DNA of 64,000 nt from Pagrus major (taxonomy: Eukaryota; Chordata; Actinopteri; Spariformes; Sparidae): the NCBI RefSeq assembly GCF_040436345.1, contig NC_133216.1:20423792-20487791 (forward strand). Direction: 5' to 3'. A program made the position numbers and the translations under genes. The notes under the pieces are model-generated. The model was not told where the DNA came from. It worked only from the letters and a program-made list of their open reading frames with translations, and did no database searches. Below are positions 23,801 through 38,800 of the stretch, piece by piece (position 1 is the first letter of the stretch; every line of letters starts with the position of its first letter).

Positions 23801-26800
23801 GAGGAAAGTCCTAAACTAACTTCATCATTGTGCCTTTTGTTTCCACAGCACAATCAGCTCTACCAAAAATACAGTTTTTTATAAAACCCAGAAAGTCAAA
23901 TCTGTGGTGGTAAACAAATATGAGCCGGGAAAGGTGTTTGCATTCTGTACAGGTCTGTCAGTCTTCGATCTTCCCTGGAAATCTACATGAAAGTCTCGGC
24001 CTTTGGAATTCATATTCAAACCAGAAGTAGGCGTGATCCACCCCAGAAGCTGTTGTCTAGACTTACAATGAAATTGTTTTCTACTGTCAATTATTCTCTA
24101 AATGTTAACATGCTGCAAGTTTAGATAGTCACAGAACATGATTTGTATTTTGTTAAGAAAAAATTCTAAATAAAAGTCAAAGCTTGTTGTATCAGATGGA
24201 AATCAGGATCTGGAGTTATAAGGAACAGTTTTGTTCTACACAATGCAGAAATATGTTAATTGTACCTAAAAAGCACATTATCTCTTCATACTCTGATAAT
24301 GGCGTTGCATTTTTTACAATTATAGTACACAGTAAATGTTAGGAATTATAGTGCATTCATGTAGTGAAGGAATACAATCAGTTCTTAACTTGGAAAATTC
24401 ATGTGACCGCCCCCTCGAGTTGAAAAAACAACAAGGTAACCCGTGGAAACTTTTGTTACAGACCTCCTTTGACGTTGGCGAATGGAAGTTAATGTTTGGC
24501 TAATGGTTAGAAACTGAAGTAAAAAAATACCCCCAATACAAAATCAATCCATACAGCTTGTCTGGCATAATCTAAGTCTCTGAAAGCCCTGAGATCCCAA
24601 ATTGATTTGAAAATATGTTTTTTACACACCTGACGCGCAGTCAAGCGTGTTCCCCCACTTCAGACAGGTTGCACACTAACACTTTTAGCTTAGCGGCTTC
24701 AGTGATGATTTCAACTTTAAATTGGGATCTCAGGGCATACAGAGAATTGGATCATGCCGGATGAGATGTGCAGAGTCATTTTATGCTTTATTTCTGTTTT
24801 TTGTATATTGTAAAACAAGTCCCCATCTACTTTAGTTGTTTAGCTAAATGTTGCCGTTTTGCTGTGAAGCTCCAGAAATGTTTTGTGGACTACGAAACTT
24901 CGGCCATCTTTCTATCAGCATGGGGGTGAGTAGCTAATGACTGATTTTCATTTTTGGGTGAACTTATCTTTTAAAAAGATCATGAACAGATCAAGTCTGA
25001 AGAATGACTTGCCAACACAGGAAATGGGACCATTCAAAGGGCATGTGAATGTAGGGTGGAAAGACCTCCTCTTCCGTCTAGTGCTTACCAGGCTTTGTGG
25101 ATGTGGTCATCTCGCAGGATCTTGACAGGGACCCGCGTCTCCCCCAGAAAGACATCCTGAGCCAGATTCTCATTGTTCCACAAATCAACTCTGCAAAGGT
25201 AGAAAATGGAAACTGAGGAAGGTATTTGATCTATGAAAATATATCATCAAACTACACATGCATCAAGTAAGATATCATTTTGTTACTCTGTGTGTGTTCA
25301 GCACAAACACATAATCACCCCGTTCAAATATGGCAAAAAGGGACACAATAAATGTCACTACTGAGTGGTGCTTACCTGCTTGGTGCTTAAAAGCCAATTG
25401 ACAAGACCCGTGCAATGAAACCACCTCAAATCCAAACCTCAAAACCATGCATGAGTGTTTACCTTTGAATCTGTCTAGTCTTACCCAGTGAGCTATGAGT
25501 CCACTGTGACGGACGCCTCACATATCCTTAACCAGAAACCCAAGGCTCTCTATCAGTAGTCAGAACACACCAGATCTAGATTCACTTTTTTGTCCTGAAG
25601 TTGTTAAGAAATCATTTTTCTTCCGTCAAGACCATAGAGGGGAAACGAGAGAGAGAGAGAGAGAGGGAGAGAGAAAGAGAGACTGAAAGTGAAACAAACA
25701 TGAAAGAAAAAAAACGTCGACTTACTTAATCTCAAGTTTTTCAATGTCCTCCTCCTCTACTTGGAAATGAGACTTTTTAGCAGAGTAGCTGCTGGACCTT
25801 GTGACCTGAGGGTGAACATGTTGAGGCTTATTCATAGGCTTACTTATACACGTAGAGTCTTCAAGGAATCTCACAGTAATGTAATCGAATGATCTTATTA
25901 AACCTATGATGTGGCAAGACAGCAAAAATTTACCTCAAAGAAGAAGGTCTCTTCGAAATGAGGGTTGCTGGTTTTCTTCTTTACCTTTGTTTTCCTTTGG
26001 TCAGACCTGAGGAGACGTTACAGAAATTCACATTTTAAAACTTTCCCTGCTGTGATGTTTACTGACTAAACATTTCTCCAAGTACGCAAGCAGTTTTATT
26101 TTTGCTCATCTAGCTTTTTGTCTTTCAAACTTTTAATTTGAAAATACTGCATTATATATTTAAGGAAATTGGCAGAAGTCTGCATGTTTGAAGTATTTGC
26201 TCCTTTTTAAACTTGACTTTTATAGTTAACAACATATAAATGAAAAGAATATCACTGTTTGTTATAAGGAAATCCTAACTCCCTTCGGTATATGTGTGAC
26301 AGAACTTTAAATGGAGCCCCGATTATTAATATTATTTATGTAAGTAAGTCAAGTTTAAAGGCTCACTCAACTCTTCTATACTTGCAGCATGTAAAAAATT
26401 ATCATCTTATGTTCTTGTTGTCAGGAAATCCCAGCTTCCTCTGGTAAATGTGTGGCATTTAGACTTACCTGGCAGGTCCAACTAGTGACACGGTGGCATA
26501 GGGGTCACAGTTCTGCCCACTGATCAAAGGCAGTCCCTGGCACTCTATTATCCTGGAGGAGGTCATAATGACATAGGACACTGTTAATAAAATACTGTGA
26601 ACAAGGACAAGAGTTTAGAAAGCATATCCTCAGTAACGTGTTAATTTACATTATTACCATCAAAGTAGTAGTCTGAAATATTTGTTTTATTTACATAGTT
26701 AAGTTGTGAGAAAAAAACATGAATTAAAAAAGAGCAGGGATTAAATCATTTCTATTTTCTTAAGCCATATTCATTTTAAAAATAAACACAGATCATTGGT

Positions 26801-29800
26801 TAGATGTTTTTAATTAATTATTTTAAAATTCCACACACTTAAAAAGAGGACACTATTTTACGACAAATATTAGAAAATAAGGAGTTCAATATTTTTTATT
26901 TTTGGGAAAAATGGGGGAAAGAAACACCAGACGTAATAGACATTTATGACGTTTAAAAACAGAAATATAATCTGAAAAACAAGTTTTGTGATGACTTGGT
27001 AAAATAGAGCTAACATTATACAGTAAAATGTGTCTATTTCTAATTACTGGGTCGTGCCCTCTTCATGCAGCGTTATTTTTATGTATCAGTGTTGTATTTT
27101 GTTGTAAAAAAACGGCCACATTAAAAGGAGAAGGCTGACATATTGCTATGAAGTTTGTTTTTCATCCAGTTTATCCGTTCTGAGACGTGCTTAATCTGGT
27201 ATTAATTGTCAAGATCACCATTTTAAAAAACAACTCTGTTGCCAGGTCCTAAGTTCTCACAGACACCATCATTAAATTGTCTGCAGTAGAAAGCAGCACT
27301 ATGCAGTGACAATCTGCTGCAGCAGTCTTCATTTAGAAGCAGTGCTTTGCCCTCATGTTTGGCTCGTGTCACACAGGGACCACTGCTTTTTTCACTAGTG
27401 TTTCAGGTGACAACAAACAGACATTGTAGGCACCCTAAACAGGATGTGGCTGCTAAGCACGAGTCACCAGAGAATAAGAATGAATTCAGTCCAACGCTAA
27501 ATGAAGCCAGAGGGAGAAACCGAGCAGAGCCAGTGTCAGGATGTTTGTGCATAATCTTCCAGGGTGTCATGACATTATTCCCTATAGTCTCCTTTGCATC
27601 TTGTTCTTAACTCGACCTCATCTCGCTCTGCTCGGACATCTCTGGTGACTAATCATACTGCAACAGGCTGACTAAAAGTGTGAAAATGATAAGCTTAACC
27701 CCTTTTGGTTTTAACTTCGTCTGGTCAGTAGAGAAAAAACAAAAAGGCGCCTGCAGCGTTCACTGTGTACGCATATATGGTGATAGCTGACAGCGAGCAG
27801 GTGACAGCTTAGGCAAACAATCCAAGTTACACAGTGAATGACGGCAGCAGAAAACCACAGCGGTTGCAGTGTGAGAAGCACAGGCTTCCTGCTCAGATGC
27901 CATCACTTCCACCTCATAACCCTGTTCTGCAAATATGAATGGGGGATGCAAAACAACATAAACAGCGTGAGGTCTGAAACACACACTCGTATACGTGTGT
28001 GCGCTTTACATGTTTAACCTCAACCTTCATTGAGCGCTTTTCTTTTGAGCAGACCCTCCTCCTCTGTCGTTGTTTGGTAAAAGTTTTAGCTTGTGACAAC
28101 TTTATTTTATTTAGTTTTGTACAAAATATTTTTATGGAACAAACTAAGTTAGATTGCACATTAAAATAATACTTTGCAATAAATAGATAGATATATAAAT
28201 AAATCCCTTCACATGCAGATAACTCCAAAACCAAAAAAGTAGCGGATCATGTGGAATAAAATAAGCCTTTATTTTCTCACGATTCAAAAACATCATGAGG
28301 TCTTAGGTGGGGCTGGTAATTTCCAGTTTAATAAAATTATTCTGGTTGCCAATAATGATACATATACTATAATATTGTTTGATTTAAAGTTCTGCGATTA
28401 TGGTTAATCACCGTCTTATCACAGTAGGTAGACACATCAGGGCACATCCAGGACATGTGAGTAAAGTCAGCCTGGAGGAACATGACATCCATCACAAGTC
28501 TTGTCAAAATGAGGATATATTTTACAGGGTTTGGCTTTTAAATAGTGAATATAATGGAGGACATTAAATTGAATCAAGCCATGTCTGGCACAAGAGGTAC
28601 TTCCGTTTATTATTTTCTCAGCAGCATCCCAAGTTTTCTCTGGGAAAGATTACCAAATTTTTATTCCCAAGTCTACTCTGGTCCTAATCAAGGCTAAAGC
28701 GTTAAAAAAACAACAATACAGGATGTCTGACAATGAGGGGGAGAGGGGTGTCCAGAGAAGATATGAGCCCTGAATTTAGAGGAGATTTTAGATTCTGGGA
28801 CTGAGCAAATATTGAAATCTGTTTTAATGAGGAAGGTAGAATGTTTTTGCCAGATTGTTGAAATTTGCAAATGTACAACCAATGTATAGGTCCTTATGAT
28901 GAGTAAAGCTTGACTGTCGCCAAAGAGAGAAGTCAAAATCTCGCCAGGTTACTGCACATTATTGGGCTCAAGTTTGAAAGCTCAGTTGCTCTGACGATCT
29001 CCGGAGGTTTAGCAAACACATAATTTCCATCAACATCTTGGACAATTTTCCTTCTCTCCCACACATTTCTGCAGAGCACTATTCTGAGCTGTGAAGTTTT
29101 TACCAGAAGCCTCTGTGGCCGTGAATCTTGCAAAGTTAATCAGTGGAAGCACTCATTTGGTTTAATCTGCAGTTTTTAAAATGCTACCTTGATTTCAAAT
29201 TCCCTGCTAACATTCCCATTTCATTAGACAACCAACTGGATCATACCTCACTTGATTGGCAACAAGGGAAACCTTGGTACTCACCGGACAGCTAATTGTT
29301 GGCCTACTGCCTCTGTGATCACTTCACTCAATCGCATCTCCAAGTGAACCTTACCCTGTTGAACATAAGGAGAGGAGATCGCCCAGTGAGAAGTTAGAAA
29401 TGACTCAAATCATGAGATCTCAGTCTTACACCGGGCCACAAGTAAAAAGTTTCAAGCGGAATCCCAAATTATGTGTAGGTTGTAAAAGAACATTGAAAAT
29501 GTGGGCTGCAGTATGTCAAATGCAATTCCTTCAACCCTGATATTCTCATCATTTTACTACATACATGTAAAAACGCATTTCATTGAATTTTCTCTGTCTG
29601 TTATTTCTTTTTATTCTCTCCACCTGCCGCCAGGCTCAGCCTCCTGTTTCATGTTGTTTTAGGTTAATGGAGGGACCATATGACAAGAGCCACAGCAGCT
29701 GTGAATTTTGTCATCACTCAAAAGGCTCTTTACGGGGTCGGATGTGGTGAAGGCTGCCGGTCTCGCCTTCGGAAGTGTCAGAGAGAGAGTGAGAGAGTGA

Positions 29801-29814
29801 GCAAGAGAGTGAGC

Positions 29815-29868
<54 letters not shown>

Positions 29869-32800
29869 TAAACAAAACGCCCACACACTTGCACTCTGTC
29901 TCTGCAATTCAGCACTTGGCTGAGATGGCGAGTAGTTCTTTCTGATGCAAGATAGGCCTTAAAGCCAATATAATCTTGACTAGATCCAAATGAGCCCATA
30001 TCATAAGCAAATTAACACTCACATTACACCCGTCTATCCTCCCTTTGAGGAAATGGTATGACCAAAAAGGTGTGTATCTTTCTCCGAGCACTGCAGTCTT
30101 CTTTATTAGCTGCACAGGTAGACTGGAATATGTGCTAACAGTGCTCACAGGGTACACACACACAACCCTCTGTTTGACTACAAACCAAAGCAGCGAGGCA
30201 TTGCAATAACACCTCCATCACTCACTGATGTAACTTTGCAGTTGAAAGTGTCTACTTGTGAGTGAATCAGTGTAGCAGCACATACCCAGAATAGTCTGGC
30301 GTGGGCTAATGGCAGCTAGAGTCAACACGTTAGCTACAGCAGCACAGAAGTGGTAGTGTAGCTGTAGTTTCACCCAGCACAAACCAGACCACAAAAACTG
30401 ATCTGATCAAAGAAATGTACAGTTGAAATAGAACAACCCACATACATGGCCTATATGTGACAGAAACTAGAACTGCAGCCCTGAAAAAAAGATCAATAAA
30501 ATGCTGAAAAACAGAAAAAGAAAAAGACAGTTTCAACACATGAGGACCAAAACCACCGTGTTAGACTAAATTACTGTTTTTCTGTTAGCATTTAGCAGTG
30601 CAGCTAGGTACAAAGGTACTACACATTGGTACAGTAATAATACATTAGAGAGAAAGGTTGATTCTGCTGTGAAGCACATACAATTCAAATGCTGTTTAAA
30701 GAGAAAAGAGTACATGTGTATGTAATCTACTGCATAAGCATCACTGGTAAATGTGAACTCTGTGTATGTGTTATGATATAATAAGGGATTTGAGTTTGTA
30801 CATTGACGAAATGGATATTATATTGTCTAAACTTTTTTAAAATTTCTTTTCCATCACTGTATTTTCAATGTTATTGACAATGTTTTAATAAAAATAGCAT
30901 TATCCGGGAGGATTATGTGAAGAGCAGTCACGTTTCCCTGCCTCATTATTTTTGTCCTGTTTTCAGGAAAAATAATTTGTTGCCTTGGTACCAGCACAGT
31001 ACTTAAAAATAAAAAGTAAGCAAGAGTAAGTAGGTAAAGTGAAGAACAAGTAAAAATCATGCAACTACTACAGAGTAGATAATGTGCTTCCTGTTTCCAC
31101 CGACACACGCATGCCCAATTTACGTGAATGGTCATGTGATATGCATTTTCAGGCGTGTTAGTATGGATGAAGATTAGATTTGAATTGGTGCTAAAAATGC
31201 TCGTCTAGATGGAGATCATCTTGTTTTAAAATAAAAAAAGTATTAGTGGGGATATAGCCTTGTGGTTTTCAAACTTTTTGTGTCCAAAAGGCAGTTTAAA
31301 ATCTCAAGGCACACCTGTATTCATACCCATGCAAAATAGCCTCTGTGGCATGTTATCTTATAGATAGATAGATAACTTTATTAATCCCCGAGGGGAAATT
31401 AGGTTATCATAGCAGCGGGTACATTCAAGTACAAATACAATCAAAATACAAGGTGCAAATATAGAAAGACTAAAGTACTATATACATATACAAAAAACAA
31501 TAAAATGCTTAAGTAGTTATAAAATAAGATAAAATAAAATACTGAGGTAAATAAAATAAAATCAGTTTTTCAGTTCAAGTTTGCATTTGTATTAAGTTTG
31601 CCTCTGTATTCGGAAATGGATGTGTACAAAGGACTAATATGGTAAATTAAAAACTTATCAATACTTGTTGTATATTTCAGTAATAATAATGATGGTTGTA
31701 ACAAAATCCCATGGCACACCTGAACTTGCGTCATAGCACACGAGCGTACCATGGCCACCATTTGGAAACCACTGATATAGCCAATGGCATCTGTATGATA
31801 GTCATCAGTGAATGCTACAGCAGCAAACTAACTTCAGCCAGCTGCAACCAGTTTTGACAAAACGTCTTTGTCTTCATTTACACAGCAAATTTGTTTATGA
31901 AATAATTCATAGACCATTTGATCACATTAGTTGCAAACCTCAGAGTACTGATACCATCAGAATATCTCCTCTAGGGCTTTGGGCAGGTTGACATGCTGGT
32001 TGTATAAAACAACGGCTACCTGTATTTTAGGCAGTACTGGTTTTATTTGTATGATATAAAAAGATGGAAGTGAGTTGGTGACAGAAACTTAATGAATTTT
32101 GAAACAACATTGGTTGTACATTTTGGACAAATTTACATCTTGCAAGTGACAAAAATAATAACCTTCACAACAACAACAACAACAACAACAACAGTGAACA
32201 TAAACTGCTAGCATGCCAAAAAACATAATCTCATCTTCCACAGGTTTGTCTCGCAAGTGTTTACAATGTGCAGACGTTTGCACTGTCACCCTCTTAAGCA
32301 ATAACAGTGGATCTCAAAGTGATCAAGAGGACCCATGACGGAGTTCAAGGCGGTGCCCAGCAAAAAAGGGAATCATTTATTTTCACTATAATTTCATCTA
32401 AAGGTGAAACAATGACAGAATGTATGACTATTTAGGTCATGGGCTTTCTGTAATAAAACATCTAAAAGCAAAAATATCATCAGACTGTGGTCTGTGGTCT
32501 ACTTTGTGTTAGTTTAGAGGTCTTTGATGAAGAAGACTCAGAAATACTCTACTTTAAGTCTTGCATATTAGATTTCATTCTCATTTTTTCAGTGGGGGCT
32601 GACAGTAAACAGCCAATCGGTGAACAGAGTTGAGCCTGTCTCAGGATTTCAAACTGTGAGAAACACACCAGCTTGGACAGAGACTATCAAACCTTACTTT
32701 GACATGGAAATGATCTTATCTGTATGCAAATTTTAGATTACGTGCAAGTGAGTTTCCTGCTTGTTATGTTGGGGTGCTGCAAGTTGTGAAAGCATACATC

Positions 32801-35800
32801 CCCTGAGACCAGAGGGAGTGGTGCAGCCTCATTATCAATAACATTAATGGTAAATTACTTCAAACACGCAGTCAAATACTCATCAAAATCATGACGAGAT
32901 ATGCCATAAATTGACAGCCAGTTTTTCATTTCAACAGTGAAAAAAAAAATTACCTGAACTTCTGAGTTAGGATCTACTGGGTGAAGGCTAAACCAGTGCT
33001 CCTTCCCACTGTATTTACACAGGTCGTCCTTCCGGATTGACACCTTGCCTGTGAAGAGACAAACATGCACACATTAACCTACAACTCATCCACTCAAATG
33101 AGAAAATAAACTTGTGTAAGTGCCTTATTTAATGCAGCTTACCAACAGGTAGTTCCCTTTGGAAAACGCTCTTGGCATAAACATAGAAGGATAAACACTG
33201 AAACGGGCGTGGGATCTCAAAGTAGAAGTCCTCTCCATAGAAAGGGCTGTAAATAAAGTAAGAGGTTTAAAATTAGCAAACATGGCTGAATCCTTCGGGG
33301 TGAGAATGTGTGTAGTGGCCTAAGAGGTATGAGGTGTGATAAACTGTGACCAGATTTCCTTATTCAAGCCGTTACAAATACGAAAAGGCTTAATTAATGA
33401 TGTGACTCTTGACTGTCTGATACATCAGTGTTATTCCATTAAAAAGACTCAATTTGTCGTAGTCTACAACTAGTCTGTGGGAGAAATGCTACACTGGAAA
33501 ACAAAAATAAAACAATCACATTTATTTAGAAATTTATAAAAAATAAATCATATTCATTTCAACAAGTTGGAAAAAACAGCCAATTTATTTCACCTGTTAA
33601 CAATGTAAATAAACTTATTTCAAGAATTAGGATCAAGTGTTTTAATGCTCACATGATACAAAAGCATCTACACCCTGAGCACCTTATTATCTCAGTTTAC
33701 ACCTGTGTGTAGTGAAGATGCCAAACACACAGTTTTAACTTTATCTTTCCAAGCTGGCCCTTGACTCCTGGCAAATAACCACAGAGGTGGGCATTGGGAA
33801 AGACCCGCTGCATGACTTGCATATCCTGGTCCCTCAACATTCATGTCTGCTGCTCTACCAGCTCTATAGTAATATATCACTGTATCCAACCTGTGCACAA
33901 ATGCTCGCACAGATAAAGACAGCGACATATAGTAGCTGCTGACTGCAGCTAAAACATGCTAAAGTACTGTGAGCAACACAATAAGTGTTACACAGTTGTA
34001 CACAGTGTTGCATGCAGTTACAATCATTTTATGCACTGTCTGTATATTTATATATTCAACTAAATCTTTGACGTCCACCTGACCTATTTATATATTAACA
34101 AATCATGTGATCACTAAATGTAATTCCTCATGTACTGTAATGCCGTTTGCTTATTATAATGATCTAATTAATGAGATACAAGGCTGTGTTTATGGCCTTA
34201 GATTATGTAGGAAAAATAGACAATCACTGAATTAACTGCGCCAGGCAGTGTGTAATAACATTATTATATTTGAGCATAACCATGATACACACAAGATTTG
34301 TTAATTTACTGGAAAATGAACTGTCTGAGCAGAAGGTGGACAACACAGGGTGCCCTTATGACTCATCAGGCTTGTGGGGAATGTTCTTGCTATGTTGCGT
34401 GTCACTTTTGCCATCCATTCGCTCCAAAACCTCTCTTGTCATTTGGTTAATATGCAGCCTAACAGCGCACAAAGCCTGTAACAATTATCAGTGAAGTCTC
34501 ATTTGTGCGAAGTTCGTGTACGTCATCAAATTAAATGGGAAAATACAAAATATGACAAAAAATCCTGCAAAATGAAAAGAAACTGGGCTGACTTGTGTAT
34601 TTTAAGTGCTGAAAAATGTGATTTTGGGAACAGACAAATAGTAGAGCTAGAAGGAAAACAATCTACTGAGAAAAGCCTTTATTCTACTGGCAACTTTTAA
34701 CTTTACATTGTCATCCAGTCAAGACACATGAAAGAAAACATTGTATCCCCAACTAAAACAAATTAGATCGGATGTCTGTAAATACTACAGGTTCCAAACT
34801 AAAAAACAACCAGAAGATAAGGTTACCACCATTTATGTATCTTTTATTTGTGCAGGAAGAACTTCTGATTTATTGATTGCCTTATTTAAGGTTCTACTAT
34901 TGTTATTTTTTTCACTATAAAAGATTTGTGTCCTAATTAAATACAAGGTCAAAGTGATTCCAGCATATTTTAGTGCAGTTTTAGTTTTTATTTGAAAGTT
35001 TTATGAATATTTAGATGATTATTGGAATAATATTGTGAATTGCAATTATGTTGGACAGGATACTGAAAATGAAAAATTACATTTTCATATCATGTCAAGT
35101 GTCAAAAAGTAATTTGTAGCGGAACTTTGCATTAAGCTTCAATTTGATTATTTAAGACGTAATTGTTCATGTATTTGTATCAGGAAAATATTCATCAAGC
35201 CCTAGCAAGAGGCCCAGGTACAGTCTGGATGGGTTACTGGTCCAGTGCACCTAACCTGCATGTCTTCCGACTGTGGAAAGAAACCTGAGCACCGAGAAGA
35301 CACCCACTGAGACACAGGGACAACATGCAAACTCCACTTAAAACACAACATGTGCTACAATGCTGCATAACCTGGCCTAGTAGCAAAGTGGTTACATCTC
35401 TTCTGTCCAGCACTGACCCTGTAGGAGCTGGCACAAACATGGAGGGCCCAAGCATCTGTGCCACTTGGCCCTGCCAACACAACCGCCTCACGACTGAGAC
35501 TGCGAGCTAGACAGCTTGATCTGACACAGCCGATTGTAGGTTAAGCTCTACCTCAATGTAGGTGCTGCCTGCAGATGGACCACCTGTCCCAAACAGACTG
35601 AGCAGTGCTTAAAAGTTGTGCTGAATTAACCTTTCGTATGTTCAAGTAAAACTGCAAGCCATCTTAAGGTGACAAAGTTTTGAGGTTTGTTAAGTTGGAA
35701 CATAAATGTAGCGTCAAATAATTAGCATCTGGCACATGAACAACTAGACACATGCTTGGTGAATAAAATAAACTAAAGGAATGCAACTCAGACATGTGTT

Positions 35801-38800
35801 TCCCTGTCAAACATTACATTACTGGAGTTTAGGGGTCATGACCAGGAAATTAGCTTTGTAAACAGGCATATCTGTGGAAATATTCACCACAAGTACAGAG
35901 GGAACCTGGTCCTGTAGCTCTTCAATCCCTGCACGGAGGCCTCTCTCTACAATTCATGCATCTTGGATGGTGAAATATCTTGCCTGACACTTCCGCACTG
36001 GGTTTGGCCAACACATCCAGTGTACGCCCACACACCCTCCTCAACATCACATGGAATTATGCACTTGTAACCTCTTTATTCTGTACACACTCAAACATAC
36101 ACGCACTATACTACTGTCCCCTCTGCTGTCATCATGCTAGCTAGAGCCACTCGACCACAACTGTTTGAACATGCCTGCTTTATCCAAGGGATTAGCTGCA
36201 ATTAGAACTTCCATACAGCCCTTAAACCATTAGAAATAGGAGCCCATACAACAGGCATGAGTCACGCACCATTAAAAAAAAAAAAAAAAAGAAGCAGTGG
36301 GCCAAATGTGAGTGATTATTAAGATGTGCTAAACAGAGGCTAAGGTAGTTGAGAGTGACACAGAGAGAAAGACAGGGGAGAGCGTGGGAGGACACACTTC
36401 CTCAGAGACTGTAAAATCCTTTTGAACGGCACCGAAATCAGGAGAGAGAGAGAAAAAAAGAGCTGTTGTGAAATACCTAGAGAAGGCAAGCCCATGTTTA
36501 CAGCCAGATGTGCAATGATGTAGATAGAAAGCTGAAAGGTTTTCTGGTGCCCATCTCCCACACCTTTCTCTGAATGGCTTGTGAACATGAAGTTATTGGT
36601 AAAATAGCTCGTTTCAGTCTGAATCACTTAATGTTTCCCAGCTAAAATGGTACCCTGCACACATACAGCTCTGAGTCACACACGGACAGTTTGTAAGATG
36701 TAATAATCAAATGGCTGAATTTCAAACCGGACGTTTCTCCTGTGATCGGCCTGCTGCAAACGTAAATGGTTCAGAATTTAGTATAACCCTTTCCACATGA
36801 GGGATTTCCTCAACACGTTAATTTGTTTTTTTCTCTAGCTGTGTTTTGACTTCGAGTCTTTAAACAAACTGTAACTTACACAAAGAATAACAGCATCCAA
36901 GAGTAATGTTCCCAAACTCCAGGCCATTCTCTGGATTTAATGTTAGTAAGCTGTGTCTTATATCCAGAAAAAGATTAGGCTCAGTCCACATCGAAACCTA
37001 ACCTATGTTATTTAATACTTTGCCCGAAAGCACTCAATCATTGTTTTTTTTATCTTTAATATGAGAAGCGGAGATAATCAATCCATGTCCATAACTTAAT
37101 CAACATTATTCCTGAAACAGTATGTTGCATGTTCATGTTAGAGCTGCAACGATTAGTTGAAAAAAAAATTCATCGGCAACTCTTTTAAAAATTTCATTTT
37201 TCAAGCAAACATTTGCTGGTTCCAGCTTCTTAAATGTAAGGATTTACTGTTTCTCTTTGTCATTTATGTACTGCTGCAATTAATTATTATTTTCATTGTT
37301 GATTAATCTGTTGATTGATTTCTTGATTAGCTGTTTGGTGCATAAAATGTGAGAAAATTGTGTGTCGATCAGTGTTTCCCAAAGCTCAAGATTAGATTAG
37401 ATAGGCTTTATTTATCACACAACGGGGAAATTCACTTGTTACAACAGCATTTGAGATGACGTCCTCAAATGTTTTGTCCACTACCCAAAAGATATTCAGT
37501 TTACCGTCATACAGGAGTAAAAAAAAGAGCTGGAATTAGATCATTTAGATTTCCTTTCCCCCTTGAAAATGACTCACAAATTGACTATCAAAATAGTTGA
37601 TGATTAATCTAAATTAGATTATCATAAACTACATTTATGATTATGGTTTTGTACTGTTTGTTCGACAAAAGAAACAAGTGAAGACCTGACTTTGGGCTCT
37701 GGGAAATTGTGATGAGCATTTCTCACAGTTTTTTGGACAATTTATAGATTAAATGTTTATTGATCAATTGTGAATTGCATTAGTAGATACAAGTTACATG
37801 CCCATGACATTTCTAGTGTTGAATGGTGTAATCTTGCAATATCTTGTATTTCTAGCTCTCTTAGAGCATCCTACATCATTTTAGATTAACATTACTGGGG
37901 CTGAAACAGATAATTACTTTCATTATCAATAATCTATTAATTACTCAGTAAATCAAGCTAACTGTCAAGACGAATGACCCCCTAAGTTCTAACACGGCAC
38001 AGTCAAAAACAAAAAAAGGCATTCAACACAGGATGCACAAAAAAAAAAAACCTCACAAGGTTTGACATTTTTACTTGATGGACCGGATTGTACAAGCTAC
38101 ACATCCAACACCCTATAAAAAGTTCACTGCTAGTTCAAAACTTCCCTATGAGAAGGAAAAAGCACACTGAACCCAAAACCTTCGCCTGTGATTAAACAGA
38201 GGGATTTTCTTGTATAGCCAACATTACTTGCTACAGCTGAGGTGTGTAATGCTGGACATGATAAAACCCAAGACACTGAAACGTCTGTACACACCTTGCA
38301 ATCACTTCCCCTCAGGAATAAGGTCTCTTTCTTCTTCTGAGTTGCTTAAAGTATCACACTGGCTGGGAAACTAGTCACTGAATACTTTCATACTCATCAT
38401 GATATTCAACTATGCATTTCTTTTTTCAACTGATGGTATGAACCTGTTGTTTATGTTCACTTTGCACATCCTTTGTCATTATGTAGTCCAGTGGCCTTTC
38501 ATGTTACTGTTTTTTAATTGACATGTTTTAAACATCGTACTGTAAACTGATAGCTGTAAAACACAAAACCCCAACTGGATAAAAAGACCATAAAAAGGGT
38601 TTAGAAATGTAGTCAACATGAAAATTGACTCCACACACAGAGTAAATTACTTGGTGCTTACCTAACGCTTTTGTCAAACACCTTGGTGCGGAACACCTCC
38701 TCCTGATCCAGACTTATGGTGCAAAAAGTGCAGAGATCCCTTTGTCGATTTGGACCTGAGACCGGACCCAGGTTCTTAGCTTCACCTACACCAACGAGAG

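Larger units (their letters stand above)
22320..25088 (-). other. rasa2 intron 9
   Basis: A 2.8-kb intron. Its exon-distal part is unremarkable AT-rich sequence. The 24555-24985 part carries an inverted repeat and repeat copy B, described separately. Confidence 0.6.
29356..32953 (-). other. rasa2 intron 4
   Basis: A 3.6-kb intron holding a long GA microsatellite (29779-29868), a hAT-like element with a perfect target duplication (31252-31782) and an (ACA)n run (about 32167-32193). Otherwise AT-rich. Confidence 0.6.
33247..38661 (-). other. rasa2 intron 2
   Basis: A 5.4-kb intron, rich in A/T. It contains a poly(A) run (about 36273-36290) and a cluster of MITE fragments (37139-37960). Short open frames (for example near 35.2-35.5 and 36.3-36.6 kb) do not resemble known proteins. 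Confidence 0.55.

Noticed and set aside
29680..29999. Leu/Ser-rich and Arg/Glu-rich open frames
   Set aside because: They are translations of the GA microsatellite within rasa2 intron 4.
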